In this document: positions 1 through 11,904 of the stretch, piece by piece
Layout: the number at the start of each line of letters is the position of its first letter
Position numbering within the stretch: the stretch's first letter is position 1
From: Echeneis naucrates
Taxonomy: Eukaryota; Chordata; Actinopteri; Carangiformes; Echeneidae
DNA length: 64,000 nt
Direction of reading: 5' to 3'
Assembly (NCBI RefSeq): GCF_900963305.1
Contig: NC_042518.1
Coordinates: 62,001-126,000, forward strand
Program-made: the position numbers and the translations under genes
The notes under the pieces: model-generated
Seen by the model: the letters and a program-made list of their open reading frames with translations, nothing else
Told to the model about the DNA's origin: nothing
Database searches by the model: none

Positions 1-794
1 GTTCAAGTTCAATATCTTATTTAACCTCTTCATCACTCACTCTCCTGATAAATGTGTGTTTATGTGTGTGTGTGGGAATAGCTGGGTTTCTTCCAGCGAA
101 ATCGCCCCCCCACTGATGATGATGATGATGATGAGGGTGTTGATGAAGAGAAGCAGATGGCTGAAGAGGATCACCTGACTGAATAAGACACACACACACA
201 ATGATCACATGACTGTGCAGCCAGAGGACATTTGTTCAGGCTCCTTCAGTCCTGGATCAGTTTTTCTGTCACATGATTTTCTGTCTATTTTCGTTGTTTC
301 ATGTTCTTTATTTGCTCTGGAACATTTAACTTGTTCATAATAAAAAACAGAAGTTTGATTTAAGACTGATAGGTTTTATACTCTAATGGTGGCCTCTAAG
401 GCAGTGACCTCACCTCCAACACTGTGATTGGGCAGCTCTACTTCTGACATGAGGATGTTCAGAGCAAGCAAAACATGTGATTGGTTGAGCAGATTGGATG
501 CAGTTCTTAGCCTGTGAGACACAGCTCAGGGCCTAAAAGAGCTTTCAGCAGGATGAGGAGGATTAGAGCAGATTTCACAGCAGTTTATAACTGCTGAGAG
601 TCGACACACACCAGTACGGAGACTCACCAATACTAACTGGACTGAACTGGACCAGATGCAGTGAGCCGGGACTAGGTGGTCTAACTCAGCCTAACTGGGT
701 GGAGTTCCAAGGAGTGGTGGAGGGTTAATTGGTGTGAGCTGCACCCAACCCGTGCTTACTGCTGTGATTGGTCTTGGAGACAGGAAGTGGACAT
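1..794. other. Upstream region and 5' UTR of syngr1
   Basis: No coding exon was recognised here. A short GT tract lies near 66-75 and a GAT/ATG trinucleotide run near 115-136. The stretch from about 540 to 794 probably holds the promoter and 5' untranslated region of syngr1, because its first ATG follows at 795, but no TATA box or clear initiator was seen. The promoter assignment is inference from position only. Confidence 0.4.
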
Positions 795-3342
795 ATGGAT
801 GGTTTCCAGGCGTACGGTGCGGGCAAGGCAGGTGGGACTTTTGACCCACTGACATTCATCCGACAACCTCAGACTGTGATGAGGATCCTCTGCTGGGTGA
901 GTCTGCTGATGTCACAGGAACAGTAAACTTTACCTCAAACCCACATAAATATTTCAGCTACTGGGTCTGTTCAGATGTGTTCAGGTGGAGAAGCCACTGT
1001 TATTATGCAGTGGCTAAGGAGTAGAAATGTGGTTAAAAAGGTTAATTGACTTGTGTGTTTCCATACAGGTTTTATAACTGGACTGGTCCAATCAGCATAG
1101 AGAGAGAATGTGATTGGCTGCATTTATTTCCTGATCTGATGTTGATGCTGTTTCATTTGATTTATGTGAAGAAAAAGTTTTTCATACTTGTTTGTTCTGG
1201 TTCTAGTGGTGTGTGTGTGTGTGTGTGTGTGTCATGAGACTTGTGTTAACATTCCTGAGGTTCAAGTCTGATACAAAACATCTCTGTTAACTCTGCTGCT
1301 GAACTGATTTTTGTCCTAACTGGTAGACATAGACAGAGCTGAGTCAGAGCGAATTTTATTTGTTCCTCTGATCCAGACTGAGGTCATTCGGTTCCAGTTA
1401 CATCACACAAAACAGATGACACATCTGAATGCAGCTGATTCCCTGGAGATGATTTATTACCAGTTCCTGCTGTCCTGCAACAAGAGTGTTGTGATTGGCT
1501 GCACTGAACCTCACACAGCGTAATCTGAATTCACACTAGAGACTCTGGGACATCAGGAAATGCAGGAGTATTTAGACTTGATAATTGTTAACTCCAATGT
1601 CTAGTATTCAACCTCTTCCACTGAGAATGAGTCCATCTGTTAGCAGTGAGCTAACTGTTTCCATCCTGCTCTTAGCTCTTCTCCATCGTGATCCTGGGCT
1701 GCGTCACTAATGAAGGTTACATTAACAAACCAGAGGAGGTCGAGGAGTACTGTATCTTCAACCGCAACCAGAATGCCTGCAACTACGCTGTTGCTATGGG
1801 AACATTGTGTTTTCTCTGCAGTGCTGCTTTCCTAGCACTGGATGTTTATTTCCCCCAGATCAGCGCCGTGAAGGATAGGAAGAAGGCTGTCATGGCCGAC
1901 ATTGGTGTTTCAGGTGAGACTCTGCATCCTCAGCATAATTGATAATTGATATTTTACAACCTGTTTCACCTGTTTCACCTGTGCCCTCTGCAGCTCTCTG
2001 GTCTCTGGTCTGGTTTGTCGGTTTTTGTTTTCTGGCGAATCAGTGGCAGGTTTCTAAGGAAGAAGATAACCCTCTGAATGAAGGAGCTGATGCCGCCCGT
2101 GCCGCCATTGTCTTCTCCTTCCTCTCTGTCTTCACCTGGGTGCGTACCTGAGCCAGAGTACAGCAGGTTCATCAAAGCAGCGGGACTCTAGACTCTGATC
2201 TAGTCAGACATTGAACTGACATAAAGCCACTTAAAATTAACTTTACGCTTAAAGAAAAGTGAACACATAAACTTTCAACTCTGAGTAAAGTATTAATGAT
2301 ACACTGAGTCATGACTGTCTGTTATTTTAAACAGATGGTTCTTAGTGTTTCAGAATAAATAGTTCACCTGAATTTATGTAACATTACTTTCTCTTTGTGT
2401 TTGTGTGCTTTATCTTTTTATGTGGCTTTGTGATATATTGTGGTCATGTGTTTGTCTGTGATACGTTGTGTGTCATCTTGTGGTGTGCTATGTTGTGTAG
2501 GGAGGTCTCACTGTGCTGTCGATGGAGCGTCTGAAGAGAGTGTCATTTGAAGAAGAATACAACAAACTGTTCAGCCCTCCACTCGCTTGACACACACAAA
2601 CACACTTGACTTGATCTCTTGCCTTTAACCAATCAGAGAGAAGTATTCAGCTGTCCCTTCCTCATCTCAATCTGCAGTCCTATTGGTCGACCGAAATGCT
2701 GATAATCTGAAGTGCCTTGTGGTTACCATGGTGATGGAGCGATGCTCTCATTATGTCATAATCTGTGATGATGAGATAATGAAGATTAAAGTGAACCTCA
2801 GTGACAGTCGTGTGTATTTGCGTGTGTGTGTGTGATGCACAGCTGCAAAAAAAGTCTTTTTGAGAGTTGTTCTATGAAACATTGAACATGAAGTAAAATT
2901 AGGATGAATAAAGCAATATGACATCATCAACTCCTGTCAACATATGAACCAATGACTATCCACCCTTCTCGCAGTTAGTCTCATTCTGGTCAAAGCTGGT
3001 CTCACTTGAACAGTCAGGCAACAAAAGTCTGTTATCCAGCCCCACTTAACAAAACATGTCAAATGATTGAGAGCAGTCCAGCACTCAGCCAACCAATAGT
3101 GTACCTCACTCACTCATGAGCTTAGAAACTGTAAGTACACCACAGGATTTTAAATGTGTTGTTTCATTTCATTCCATATCTAGTGTTATTAAAGTTTTGT
3201 CATTTGAATCTGTCTACAGGCTGTCCAGGGTCTGCTGGGAGTCTACAGGTTTAAACTGGGGGCTGACTCTGTCACCTTCAATCTAGGCTATGTCAACCCC
3301 GACCAGCAACACTCTCCTGAGGCCCTGCCCACAGAGGAGTAG
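795..3342 (+). CDS. syngr1: Synaptogyrin-1, two C-terminal splice forms
   Basis: Synaptogyrins are four-pass MARVEL proteins of synaptic and other small vesicles. Coding exons are 795-896, 1676-1913 and 1994-2139, followed by either 2501-2590 or 3220-3342; all phases close. The protein starts MDGFQAYGAGKAGG, and keeps the family blocks DVYFPQIS, VKDRKKAV, WFVGFCFLANQWQVSK and NPLNEGADAARAAI, which fit SYNGR1 better than SYNGR2 or SYNGR3. Four hydrophobic segments are visible. The short form is 191 residues, the same length as the human SYNGR1b form as I recall it. The long form is 202 residues and ends early after a VNPDQQ segment, so it lacks most of the Tyr-rich tail of mammalian SYNGR1a. 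AATAAA at about 4263 may be a poly(A) signal. Which of the duplicated fish copies this is cannot be told. Confidence 0.9.
2501..2590 (+). other. syngr1: syngr1 alternative terminal exon, b type
   Basis: After a TAG acceptor this exon reads GGLTVLSMERLKRVSFEEEY and nine further codons to a TGA at 2588-2590. It resembles the mammalian SYNGR1b tail (a pattern like AVRRFKDLSFQEEY, from memory). It joins exon 3 in phase 0, exactly like the competing exon at 3220, so the two are alternatives. Confidence 0.75.
3220..3342 (+). other. syngr1: syngr1 alternative terminal exon, a type
   Basis: This phase-0 exon encodes 40 residues beginning AVQGLLGVYRFKLGADS and ends with TAG at 3340-3342. The YRFKLGADS-x-F pattern parallels the a-type tail of SYNGR1 (QRYQIGADSALF), but the exon stops much earlier than in mammals. 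Confidence 0.7.
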
Positions 3343-4409
3343 ACGCTCCGCCCATCAACCAGTAGAGCACCTATGTATAGAGGGGGGCTTCTGCACTGAT
3401 GCATTCTGTGTAGTTATGTGCTGTAATGGGTCACATTCACAAAACAGGATCAGACCTTTTATGCCTTTTTTTTATAGAATTAAGCAGAGAGACCAACAAA
3501 AAAACATGGAGAGAGAAAGGCGGGAACAACCAGCAGCAATAGTCCACAGGATTCAAACCCAGAACACTGCTTTTAATGGACATGCACGCTAACCAATGCA
3601 CCACCAGAGCTGCAGTGAATAGTCACTTATTTGCTCTGACAATTCTCCAGCTGTCTATTAAAACTAAAGCTTCTTGTTGTCATTATTTTTTATGGAACTA
3701 GAGTCCGATCTGACACGCATGTTGAGCTGTTTCATTGAGGCATCACTTTCTGAGGATGTCATCATCTCTGATTTCCCTTCATAAAAACACTCCAGGGAAG
3801 ACTCCTGTCTTAAAGTTCAGTGAAATCGTTTCTTAAACTGATCACCATTGATCACTGCTACCACAGTTTTAAATAAAAATCATCTTTACATAAGAAACAA
3901 CCAACATGACATGGCAACCAATTTTCCAAATACCTGCAAAGTGAATCTAACTGAAACATTTGCATGGTTTAAACCTGTTGGTGGAGGTGAGACTCTGACA
4001 GTCTGTCTGTGCTTCTGGACCCCAGGTCCAGTCACACCTGGATTCAGTGTTTCTGCTGTGACTCATGTAAAGCTGCTGACACAAGGTGTGGGCTTGAATC
4101 AGAGGTGAGTCACTGTTTACAGTCTGAACCTGACAAACAAGAAAATGAAAGTAAAACTTTGACCTGGTTTGACTCCCAGAAATCAGGACCAGTCCTTCTT
4201 CGGACCAGGTCCACATCAGCATGTTACTCTTTGGTCCAGGATGACTTCATTTTGAAATTTTGAATAAAGTCTACAGATAGATGAAGCCTCAACTCTGCTC
4301 AGTTGTGTTTGTTTAACTGAAGTGAGACAGAAACAATATGCCTGTCTCCACTGTGTGTGTTTGTGTGTGTGTGTTTGCGTGTGTTTATTAAAGTTTCAGG
4401 TGTCAGTTT
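3343..4409 (+). other. Probable 3' UTR of syngr1
   Basis: No further coding exon was seen. The stretch contains a reverse-oriented tRNA-headed repeat (3475-3612), an AATAAA at about 4263 and a GT-rich run at about 4350-4385. It ends where the 3' region of the convergent interferon gene begins. Confidence 0.4.
3475..3612 (-). repeat. tRNA-headed dispersed repeat, SINE-like
   Basis: On the minus strand the sequence runs GGTGGTGCATTGGTTAGC and then GGGTTTGAATCC, i.e. a polymerase III B-box-like motif (GGTTCGAATCC type). The same head occurs in other copies in this window (near 15395, 32255 and 61485). It does not fold as a clean tRNA, so it is called a degenerate SINE-like repeat. Confidence 0.45.
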
Positions 4410-4632
4410 TCATAATGCTTTAACTTTATTCAATACAAAATATGTAAAAATGTTTGAGTAGAAAATACATAAAATATAAATATAAATATGTATAAAAATA
4501 AATATAAATGTAGCATTTTTAATAAATTAGCAAATAAATAAATAAATTAACAAACAAATACTAATAAATAAATAATTAAGTAGCCATCATCATTATCCGT
4601 AGTGGGCGTGGCCCTGACATCAGTGGGTGTGG
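4410..4632 (-). promoter_or_regulatory. 3' UTR of interferon with AU-rich elements
   Basis: On the minus strand, just downstream of the interferon stop codon, ATTTA pentamers are repeated many times between about 4480 and 4580, and an AATAAA lies at 4430-4425. Clusters of overlapping ATTTA are the standard AU-rich instability element of cytokine mRNAs. This suggests a short-lived transcript, as expected for an inducible interferon. Confidence 0.6.
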
Positions 4633-5641
4633 TCAGTGTCTGCCTCGGCGAGTGAAGCAGCTGTGGTGTTCGCGTAGGGCAGTCTTTAGGACCCAGAGAA
4701 CGTCTCTCCTCAAAGCCATCCAACCACAGGCAGCGCTGCCCTGTGACACACACATAGCCCAGCCCCCCAGATCTGATTGGTCCACACATTCCTCATCAAA
4801 TCATTTTTTCCCTATGTTTAAATTTTCTACAAATGTTCAATTAAGGGTGAAAATTAAAAAAATAATTGAAACGAGATGTGAAGTAAACTGATGTACACAT
4901 GAGCATTACCTGCTGCTGAACAACAGCTGTCACATTACTGAAGTAAGGCGAGAGCACATCTGGAGTCTTGTTGGTGGACAGCTGCAGGGACAGGGGGGGG
5001 TCAGTGAGAGGTTAATCCTCAGTGACACTGATCCAGTTTAAAGTCTGAATACTCAGTGATACTCACGCAGCTTCCCTCCTCCAGCAGTCGGTCCTGCAGA
5101 TTCTGAAAGGAACTGAGTTTCTTGCGGTCCCAGGAGACTCCGCCCTCTCCAACAGGTAGCTCGAAGTCCTCAAACAGAAGCTGTGTCTCCCGCAGAGTCT
5201 CATACACAACCCATAATGCTTGGCGGCACTGCAGGTGACCAATCAGATGTCAGGATACTAAAGGTTTATGAACAAACTTCATGATTAATGGAGACTCAGC
5301 AGAGGTCAGACACTTACCTGAGGGTGGTTGGCTGTTGAAGCAGGGAAGGCAGAGTCTGGGAAGGAGATGTTGATGTTGTACTTCAAACATTGGACAGGAA
5401 AAGCTCCCCCCTGCAGTACACACAGGAAACAGGTCAAACCACACTGAAATGAGCTAAAGCGGACCTAAAGTTGCGTAGGGAGTCGGAGTCTCACCAGGTC
5501 TCTGAGCAGGTGGTGAGTGTTCAGGACCACATCTTCGAGCAGCCGGCAGGTTGGCATGGCAACCACCAACAGCTGGAGGCTGCAGAGCTGTAGGAGGACG
5601 CAGAGGACTGTGGAGGACAACTTTGATCTGGACGGTTTCAT
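4633..5641 (-). CDS. Type I interferon, four-cysteine group II
   Basis: Secreted antiviral cytokine acting through a class II cytokine receptor and JAK-STAT. Five exons, all phase 0: 5641-5495, 5410-5318, 5228-5067, 4981-4910 and 4740-4633, giving 193 residues. Five exons and four introns is the layout of fish type I interferons. The N-terminus (MKPSRSKL followed by a Leu/Val-rich core to about residue 28) is a signal peptide. Cysteines at 32, 57, 134 and 163 fit the four-cysteine group II set; C81 and C186 are extra. N-glycosylation sequons lie at N63, N138 and N150. The last exon has CGWMALRRDVLWVLKTAL, the counterpart of the fish CAW(E) helix motif. ATG 5641 was chosen because an in-frame TAA lies just upstream. 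IFNc is the likeliest subgroup, but b, f or h cannot be excluded. Confidence 0.85.
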
Positions 5642-5713
5642 CTTCTGCTGTTGCTCCTTGTTTTTGAGAAACAAATATTACTTTTCATTCAAGTTGAAAT
5701 AAAACCAACTCAC

Positions 5714-5857
5714 GATCTGAGTTTTGAGAAGCTCCACCTGTGACTTCAATTCTGATCCTGATTCTGTCGTTGGTCTTGATTCTGGTTCCAGTCAGAGCTG
5801 GACTGAGCTGTTCAGGTGAGCAGTGGGAGGTAGCAGCTTCAGGTGAGTTAAAATAAC
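5714..5857 (-). other. Orphan exon-like ORF B upstream of interferon
   Basis: The minus strand shows a good acceptor (TTTGTTCCAG), an open 144-nt stretch and a GTGAGT donor. The reading runs through EAATSHCSPEQLSPALTG in phase 1 at both ends and is compatible with the exon-like ORF at 7099-7244. No family is recognised. It lies only about 75 nt upstream of the interferon ATG, too close for an ordinary intron into that exon, so it may be a 5' UTR exon read through into the interferon, or chance. Confidence 0.25.
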
Positions 5858-7098
5858 CTGGAACAAAGAGCAATCAGCCAATTAGAGGCTGTAGACCTCT
5901 GTGAGTCACCAAACCACAGAGTGTATAATCCTAAAGCAGCCATAGAGACCTGGACCAGGACCAGGTGAATCATTGCAGGTTCATCCAGGTACACAAACAT
6001 TCAAAAGTTAAATTCATAAAATTTTCATTGCCTGAACTAAAATCTGAAGCTCTGCAGCAGCTGTTTGGTCTGAATGCAGAAGATGCAGTCTGATCAGGTT
6101 TCTGATGGAGTTAATCAGTCAATCAATGATTAATGCTGATCAAAAACAAAGAGGAACTCTGACCTGAGTCTATTGCAGCAGCTGAGACTTTGGGCTTTGT
6201 TTGAAGACCGGGGAATCGACCTTAGTATTTATGTGGAGGTCCGCCACATCGTGTGACACAGTTGCCATGTGTCATGATAACGTACTTTGATTTCCGATGA
6301 ATGAGTTTCCCTGTTCAGGCCCAAAGACGTGGAGCATCACAGCTCAGATGGAAAGATTTGTCACCGCGAAGTGAACTCAAAGACAGCACTGCCGAAATCT
6401 AAGTTTCGTTTCAGCGCCAGCGATGCCGGGATGGGACCAGAGCACGTTTCCATTTAGGCTGGAAACTTTAACCCTCAACCCAAAGTTCTGACAGAGCGAT
6501 GGGGACTCAAAGTGAGAAAACTGCTGTGAGTCACTGAGATCAGGGACCGGACTGTGTCAGACCAGGACTGCAGCTGAAATGAAACTTAAATCACCTCTTC
6601 TATTAGCTCTGTTTCCATCTCCACTCCAACCTCCATGCCGTTATTACGTCATCACTGAGCTTCATCTTCCTCAAGCAAAGCTGAAGAGGTTGGATGATGA
6701 AGATCAGTTTATCATCAGTGTTATTATTGGGATGCTAATTAAGCTCCTCTTCAAATTAAAATGGATGATTAGAGAGCCTACATCATCAGCCAGGAACCCC
6801 CATGGAAGGAGTCGACATCCAGGTTGGGAACCAGAGACCACATTTATACAATGGAGTTAAAGCAAATCCCCATATGTACTACTTTTATTGTGATACCATA
6901 ACTAGAGGAAGTACTTTTATTGTGATAGTTTATCTACAACAGTGGTTGCACCAGATCCCTAACTTTTGATAATTTTATTAAGCATTGACTGATTTTGATT
7001 TGGAGTTTTATCTTAAATCTTCACATTTCTCTGATAAATTTTTAAATTAAATTGTAAACACTTTTTATCACAAAAAAAAAAAAAAAAAGAAAACTCAC
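5858..7098. other. Non-coding stretch upstream of interferon
   Basis: No exon with both splice sites and a recognisable product was found. An A17 run lies at about 7072-7088. The plus-strand ORF near 6579-6860 has no recognisable domain and no splice context. Confidence 0.35.
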
Positions 7099-7244
7099 TG
7101 TCTGTTGGAGCTCCTGAAGCACAGGAGATACAGGAGGTTCTTGGTCTTGCTGCTGGTCTTGGTGCCGGTCTTGGAAGATGTGGGTCTCCTTCAGGCTGGT
7201 GGTTCTGGGTTTCTGTCATTGTGCGTTTTAAATAAAGCTTCATC
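7099..7244 (-). other. Orphan exon-like ORF A
   Basis: On the minus strand a pyrimidine-rich acceptor (TTTCTTTTCTTCCAG) precedes ATG 7243, and the ORF ends at a GTGAGT donor in phase 1. It would begin MKLYLKRTMTETQNHQPEGD and become Pro/Arg-rich. Joined to the exon at 5714-5857 it would stay open. The GAAATTGAAACT string at 7256-7267 matches the ISRE consensus but overlaps the acceptor tract, so its meaning is uncertain. Confidence 0.25.
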
Positions 7245-7267
7245 CTGGAAGAAAAGAAATTGAAACT

Positions 7268-10200
7268 GATGCTTTGAAAGCTAAAATCTAAATCAAAGCA
7301 GAAATTCTAAAAAATCTGGAAACCCCCACCACCCCAACACCACCACCATGTGGCACCTGTATGACTGTTCACCCAACACAGTAAACAAACACACAATACA
7401 AACACAATATGGTCAATGTGAAAACGTATCTATTTACCTTTGTGTATATCTTGATTGGTTTGTGCGGAAAAAAAAAGGTCACTTTATTTGATGCCCTGCA
7501 TGAACTCGTCTGTGTTAGTTCATATGTATTCAGTTATTCAGATGAGAGATAAAGAGGTTCAGGTTGGACCTGGTCCAGGCCTATGATGCCAGATAGATTC
7601 AGATTTGATGGTTCAGTCAATGGTTTGATAAAACCAGTGCTGGTCTGAGGTCAGTCCGACACTCTGACGGCTCCAAAGTGTCCTGTCTCCTCAGACCACA
7701 GACTGGCCTGAAGGATGGACTGATCCACATCAGTCTGGCTTTGAGAGGAACACTTCCAAGGAAACAGCCCTGTCTGAGACAGAAGCCCTCATTCTGGTCT
7801 GGGTCTTGGTGGATCACTGATACAGTGGACATCTTAGATGAAGACCCTTGAGTTCTGCATTTGCACCCCATTTTTGCTATACGGCTAAACCCAGTCCGCT
7901 GAAGGGCCCTGCTGAGTCAGCTGAAAATGTGAGCGATCTTAGTGTTTCATGGTTTTTTTCTGAGTCAGCATCAAAAATGCAACGGGTGGAAACGAAACAG
8001 TGGGACTGGCTGACCACAGGCACCACACTCTACATTAGATTCCATATGACAACAGGTTTTTTCTGTTTGAATCAAAGTTAAACTTCATCACAGATCTGAG
8101 CTGCTCAGGAAGTGGTTTAACTCTCAAAGCTTCAGTTCACAGTTAGAGAGGAAGGGGGGGGGGGGGGGGTTCAGTTTACATTTAAACAGAAAAGAAGAGT
8201 GAAACGAGTGGAGGACTGAAAACAGGAAGGAACCTATGAAACCTCAGAGGATATTCTCTACTATTCAAGGATTTTGTGTGTGTGCCTGAGTGGTGATGAC
8301 TATGACGATGATGACGGTGATGATGATGATGTAGAACAAGGAAATCCTCCAAACTCTTTCATTCATTCATTTTCCATTTGTCTTCAACTTGAAAAGGAAA
8401 ACTGAAGAAAGAGTTGCATCATCGCTTTCTTTGTCGCTTATCTCTTCTGAAAACAATCACATCAGAGGGAACAATGAGGTCATCAGAGGTCAGAGGAGGG
8501 AACACTGAGGTCTGCAGGTCTAGAAACGGAGACCATGGATTCAAAAATACAAGATTATCAACTCTCTAATTGAACACAAATGTTTTCCTACCTAGATCAG
8601 TGCATAAAAGGGGTGGGGTTTGCTGCATCCATCCAATTGGACCCTGGATAAGACCCAAAGACATGCATATTATACAATGGAGCAGCAAAGTGTGATATCC
8701 AGAAAATATCAGCAGTAACAAGGATCATCAAAGTGGTGAAGATTTGATATTGTTTGCAGCCAAAAGGAAAAAATGTGACATGAGAAAGACGGGGGGGGGG
8801 GTCTCTCTTGGTGGAGGCTGTAGAGGGGTCACATCAGACCCCACAAAGCTCCAAATCTGTACACAGAATGTTTCAGTGAGTCCGTGTTAAAACACCGGGC
8901 TGCACAAACACAATTATCCATTTACTCTGAAAGTAAGATGGAGAGGAGACCCTCACAGTGAGCCTGAGACCCCCACTCACTAAAATACTGTCACTGTCCA
9001 TTCAACCTGTCATATACATTTACATACAATCTGTTGCTGCTGATGGTACAGTGAGCGACAAAAGAGACAGTCACAAGGTGTAAATAACTTTATTTCATAG
9101 CAACAGTCAGTGACATCAGGTTGGTGCTTACACAGTGAGAGCACTTAAAAAAATTGGAGCTTAACATAGAGTATAAAAAATTGAAGATCAAAAAAACTAA
9201 ACTTGAGGTGGGAAAATTTGAGCAAAGGAAAAAGGAAATTCTTTCATTTACTTTCTCAGGCACTGCAAACAATGAAGCTCAAACTGTATTTTTTTTACAG
9301 AACTGGACAAAAGAAATTGAAACAGTGAAATAAACAAAGAAGAAAAAACTATGTTCTTAAAAATGTTCAGTGATGGCCTCTCTTACTGTCCTCCCTGAGA
9401 GGTAATTAGGGGTGATGGGATCTGCAGGAGGGGTCCTCTCCTTTCAGATGGGCCGCCCTCAGGCCAGAACTTCACCTGCTCCGGAGCAGTTTAGGCGTTC
9501 TGCCTAAATTACCATGGCAACATACCCCGACTGAAAAATCGGGTTAACCCGGAAGTTACCTGCTAATCTGAAACCCAGCCTCACGGTGTAGGGCTGAACT
9601 CCGAAGACAGATTAGTGTCTTATCGAGCTATGTTGAGCCTAAAGTCAGACTTTTCCGTGTCACGAAGGCGGCTCTCTTTGAAGCTGTCTGTATCACCAAG
9701 GTAACTGATGCTGCCAACATAACCTGGTCCGGTCCAGTTTTTGTTCCGACTTTCGGCTTAAAGTCGGCTGTAAAAAGCGCTGACTTCACCGATCATCCTC
9801 CCTGAACATGAGCTCACCGTTTGTAGAAGATCTGGTGGATTCAGGAGCTGTTCGGAGGGAGAGAGTTCTTTCAGACCGGAGTGATCTGTTGGTGTTTTCT
9901 GACGAAACAGATTCTAAGCTGAGGGAAGATGTTATCTTGTTGACCAGATGGAAGTAATGTGACCAAACGAAGCCATCAGCAGCAGTTTTTGACCCAATTA
10001 AAAAAAAATAAATAAAAACACCATTCACAGGATGTTTTTTCTTATTTATTTGAGTTCTGGAAAAGGAAAAGTCTTAAGTATAAAATGTCAGTCATGCTTA
10101 ACAAAACATTTTAAAGTACCATTTACTTCAGTGCCTTCTTCTCACAGTCCAGTTGCTCCATCTCTAATTTTATTTTCTTGATTTCCATCTTTTTTCTGAT

Positions 10201-11400
10201 TATCAAGCTCTAGATTTCATTTATAAAGGACCGTCACATTGTCTGCTCAAACATGTATTAATAGGACATCAGGCAACAGAGATGAGTGAGATAGACTTTT
10301 CTGTTGGTGTACTGTGTTCATCATTCACTCAGGATTACTTTAAAAAGTAGACATAGGACTGAAATGATAAAACCCTTGTTTTTTTTCTGTGGGCCTACAG
10401 GTGGAGGCCACAGGCTGAAGGGAGGGTCGCACAATGTCCTCTCCCTGTGACATTAATGAGCAAGAAAATTAATTGTTTCTAATTTAAAAGGATGAATTAA
10501 AATTTTTAATTAAATTCTTATTTAGATTATTAAAATATCTACCCCAAAGGTAACTCTGAATACACTGAAATCATCATTGATCTCCACCTGTGGAATAGTT
10601 GAAGAGAAATGAATAAAGTGCATTCAACACAGCGTCTCTTTCAGCTGTAAATTAGATTTACAGACTTTTCTCATCTGAGCAACAATAAATATGCATTTAG
10701 TATTTTACCACCAAAGCACTTATACATCCCCTGGACAGAGAACAGCTGCTGGGAGCTGCCAGCTCCAGGGTCTGACTGAATATCCTGTTGTATCCCCTCC
10801 ATGATCGGCAGCCCTTCATTGTTTGCCCCCTCCAGTCTTTCTCCCCTCACTTTTCTTCTTGTTTGCTTCGGATAAAATTAACACGTCATATGTTACGCAG
10901 TGTATCATCCATATTCCATTAAAAGAGTGATGAATACAAACCAATTTAGAAGATATTCTTGTTCTTGGTCCAGATTGGCTGCCAAGACCGTTTTGCACTG
11001 CTGGCACTACAGCTAATAGAACACCAATTAGAAAATAACTTATCACAAATAAAACAAATCAGATTAATCTCACTTTGATTTGGCCCTAATCTAAGTGATT
11101 TCCATGTATCCTTCTTTGTGAGACAATGAGAGAGCGAATTAAAGTAAAATAATGATATATCGGCTATATTATCATACGCACCATATTAACTTAAACGAAT
11201 ATCAGAATTTTTTTATCAGGCTTCCTCTCTCGTCTTGTTTGTAGAAACAGTGTTGCTTTTAGCTGTTCTTATCGGTCTGAACTCTTCATAGCTCTCTATT
11301 ATCGTAATCTGCACCTCTTGGCTGAAATATGCAGCACGTAATTGGACATTTTTTCTGCGGAAATGACGTCATATGACGCCTAAACGCCTTTTTTATGTGA
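7268..11400. other. Gene-poor stretch
   Basis: I see no supportable gene here. It contains a G-run at 8154-8170, a GAT-rich microsatellite near 8297-8330, a palindrome-rich repeat candidate at about 9440-9740, AT-rich DNA from about 10450 to 11340, and one exact CRE (TGACGTCA) at 11364-11371. Short ORFs on both strands have no family resemblance and no splice-site support. Confidence 0.4.
9440..9740. repeat. Palindrome-rich mobile-element remnant, family unknown
   Basis: The stretch has dense imperfect inverted repeats: the palindrome CGGGTTAACCCG at 9540-9551, flanked by pieces such as CTGCTCCGGAGCAG and TGGTCCGGTCCA. Such hairpin-dense GC-rich segments are typical of non-autonomous DNA elements in fish, but no terminal repeats or target duplication could be fixed, so the limits are approximate. 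Confidence 0.3.
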
Positions 11401-11532
11401 ACGCACAGAGCCTGCTGAGGAAAGCCTGGGCCGACAAATCAATTTGATAACCACCGTCGGGATACTCGTTATCTCTGGTTGGAGCCAGCTCACCAAAGAA
11501 AGCTCGGCTCCGTTGAGCTTTATTCGTAGTTC

Positions 11533-11739
11533 ACCCTCTCTCTCTCTCTCTCTCTCCCTCCCTCTCCCTCTCCCTCCTCTCTCTCCCTCTCCCTCTCCCT
11601 CCCTCTCTCTCTCTCTCTCTCCCTCCCTCTCGCTCTCTCTCTCTCTCTCTCTCCCTCCCTCTCCCTCTCTCTCTCTCTATCTCTGTCTCTCTCTCCCTCC
11701 CTCTCTCTCTCTCTCTCTCCCTCCCTCTCCCTCTCTCCC

Positions 11740-11773
<34 letters not shown>

Positions 11774-11774
11774 C

Positions 11775-11837
<63 letters not shown>

Positions 11838-11904
11838 CCTCTCTATCTCTGTCTCTCTCTCTCTCTCCCTCCCTCTCCCTCCCTCTCTCTCTCTCTCTCT
11901 CTCT
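11533..11904. repeat. Polypyrimidine (CT/CCT) tract, about 370 bp
   Basis: Nearly pure C/T on the plus strand, mostly (CT)n with CCCTCCCTCTC interruptions. It lies about 170 bp upstream of the GT6 start codon and so within its 5' UTR or promoter. Long homopyrimidine mirror repeats can adopt triplex (H-DNA) structure. It creates a long open Ser/Leu ORF in frame with the downstream ATG, which is an artefact of the repeat. Confidence 0.9.

Noticed and set aside
3475-3612. tRNA gene
   Set aside because: A B-box-like motif is present but no cloverleaf can be drawn; it belongs to a dispersed repeat family.
6579-6860. Plus-strand ORF of 93 codons as a small gene
   Set aside because: No family likeness, no splice sites and no upstream promoter motif; length is within chance for this composition.
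9786-10028. Minus-strand ORF of 80 codons beside the palindrome-rich segment
   Set aside because: No recognisable domain, no splice support, and adjacent to repeat-like DNA.
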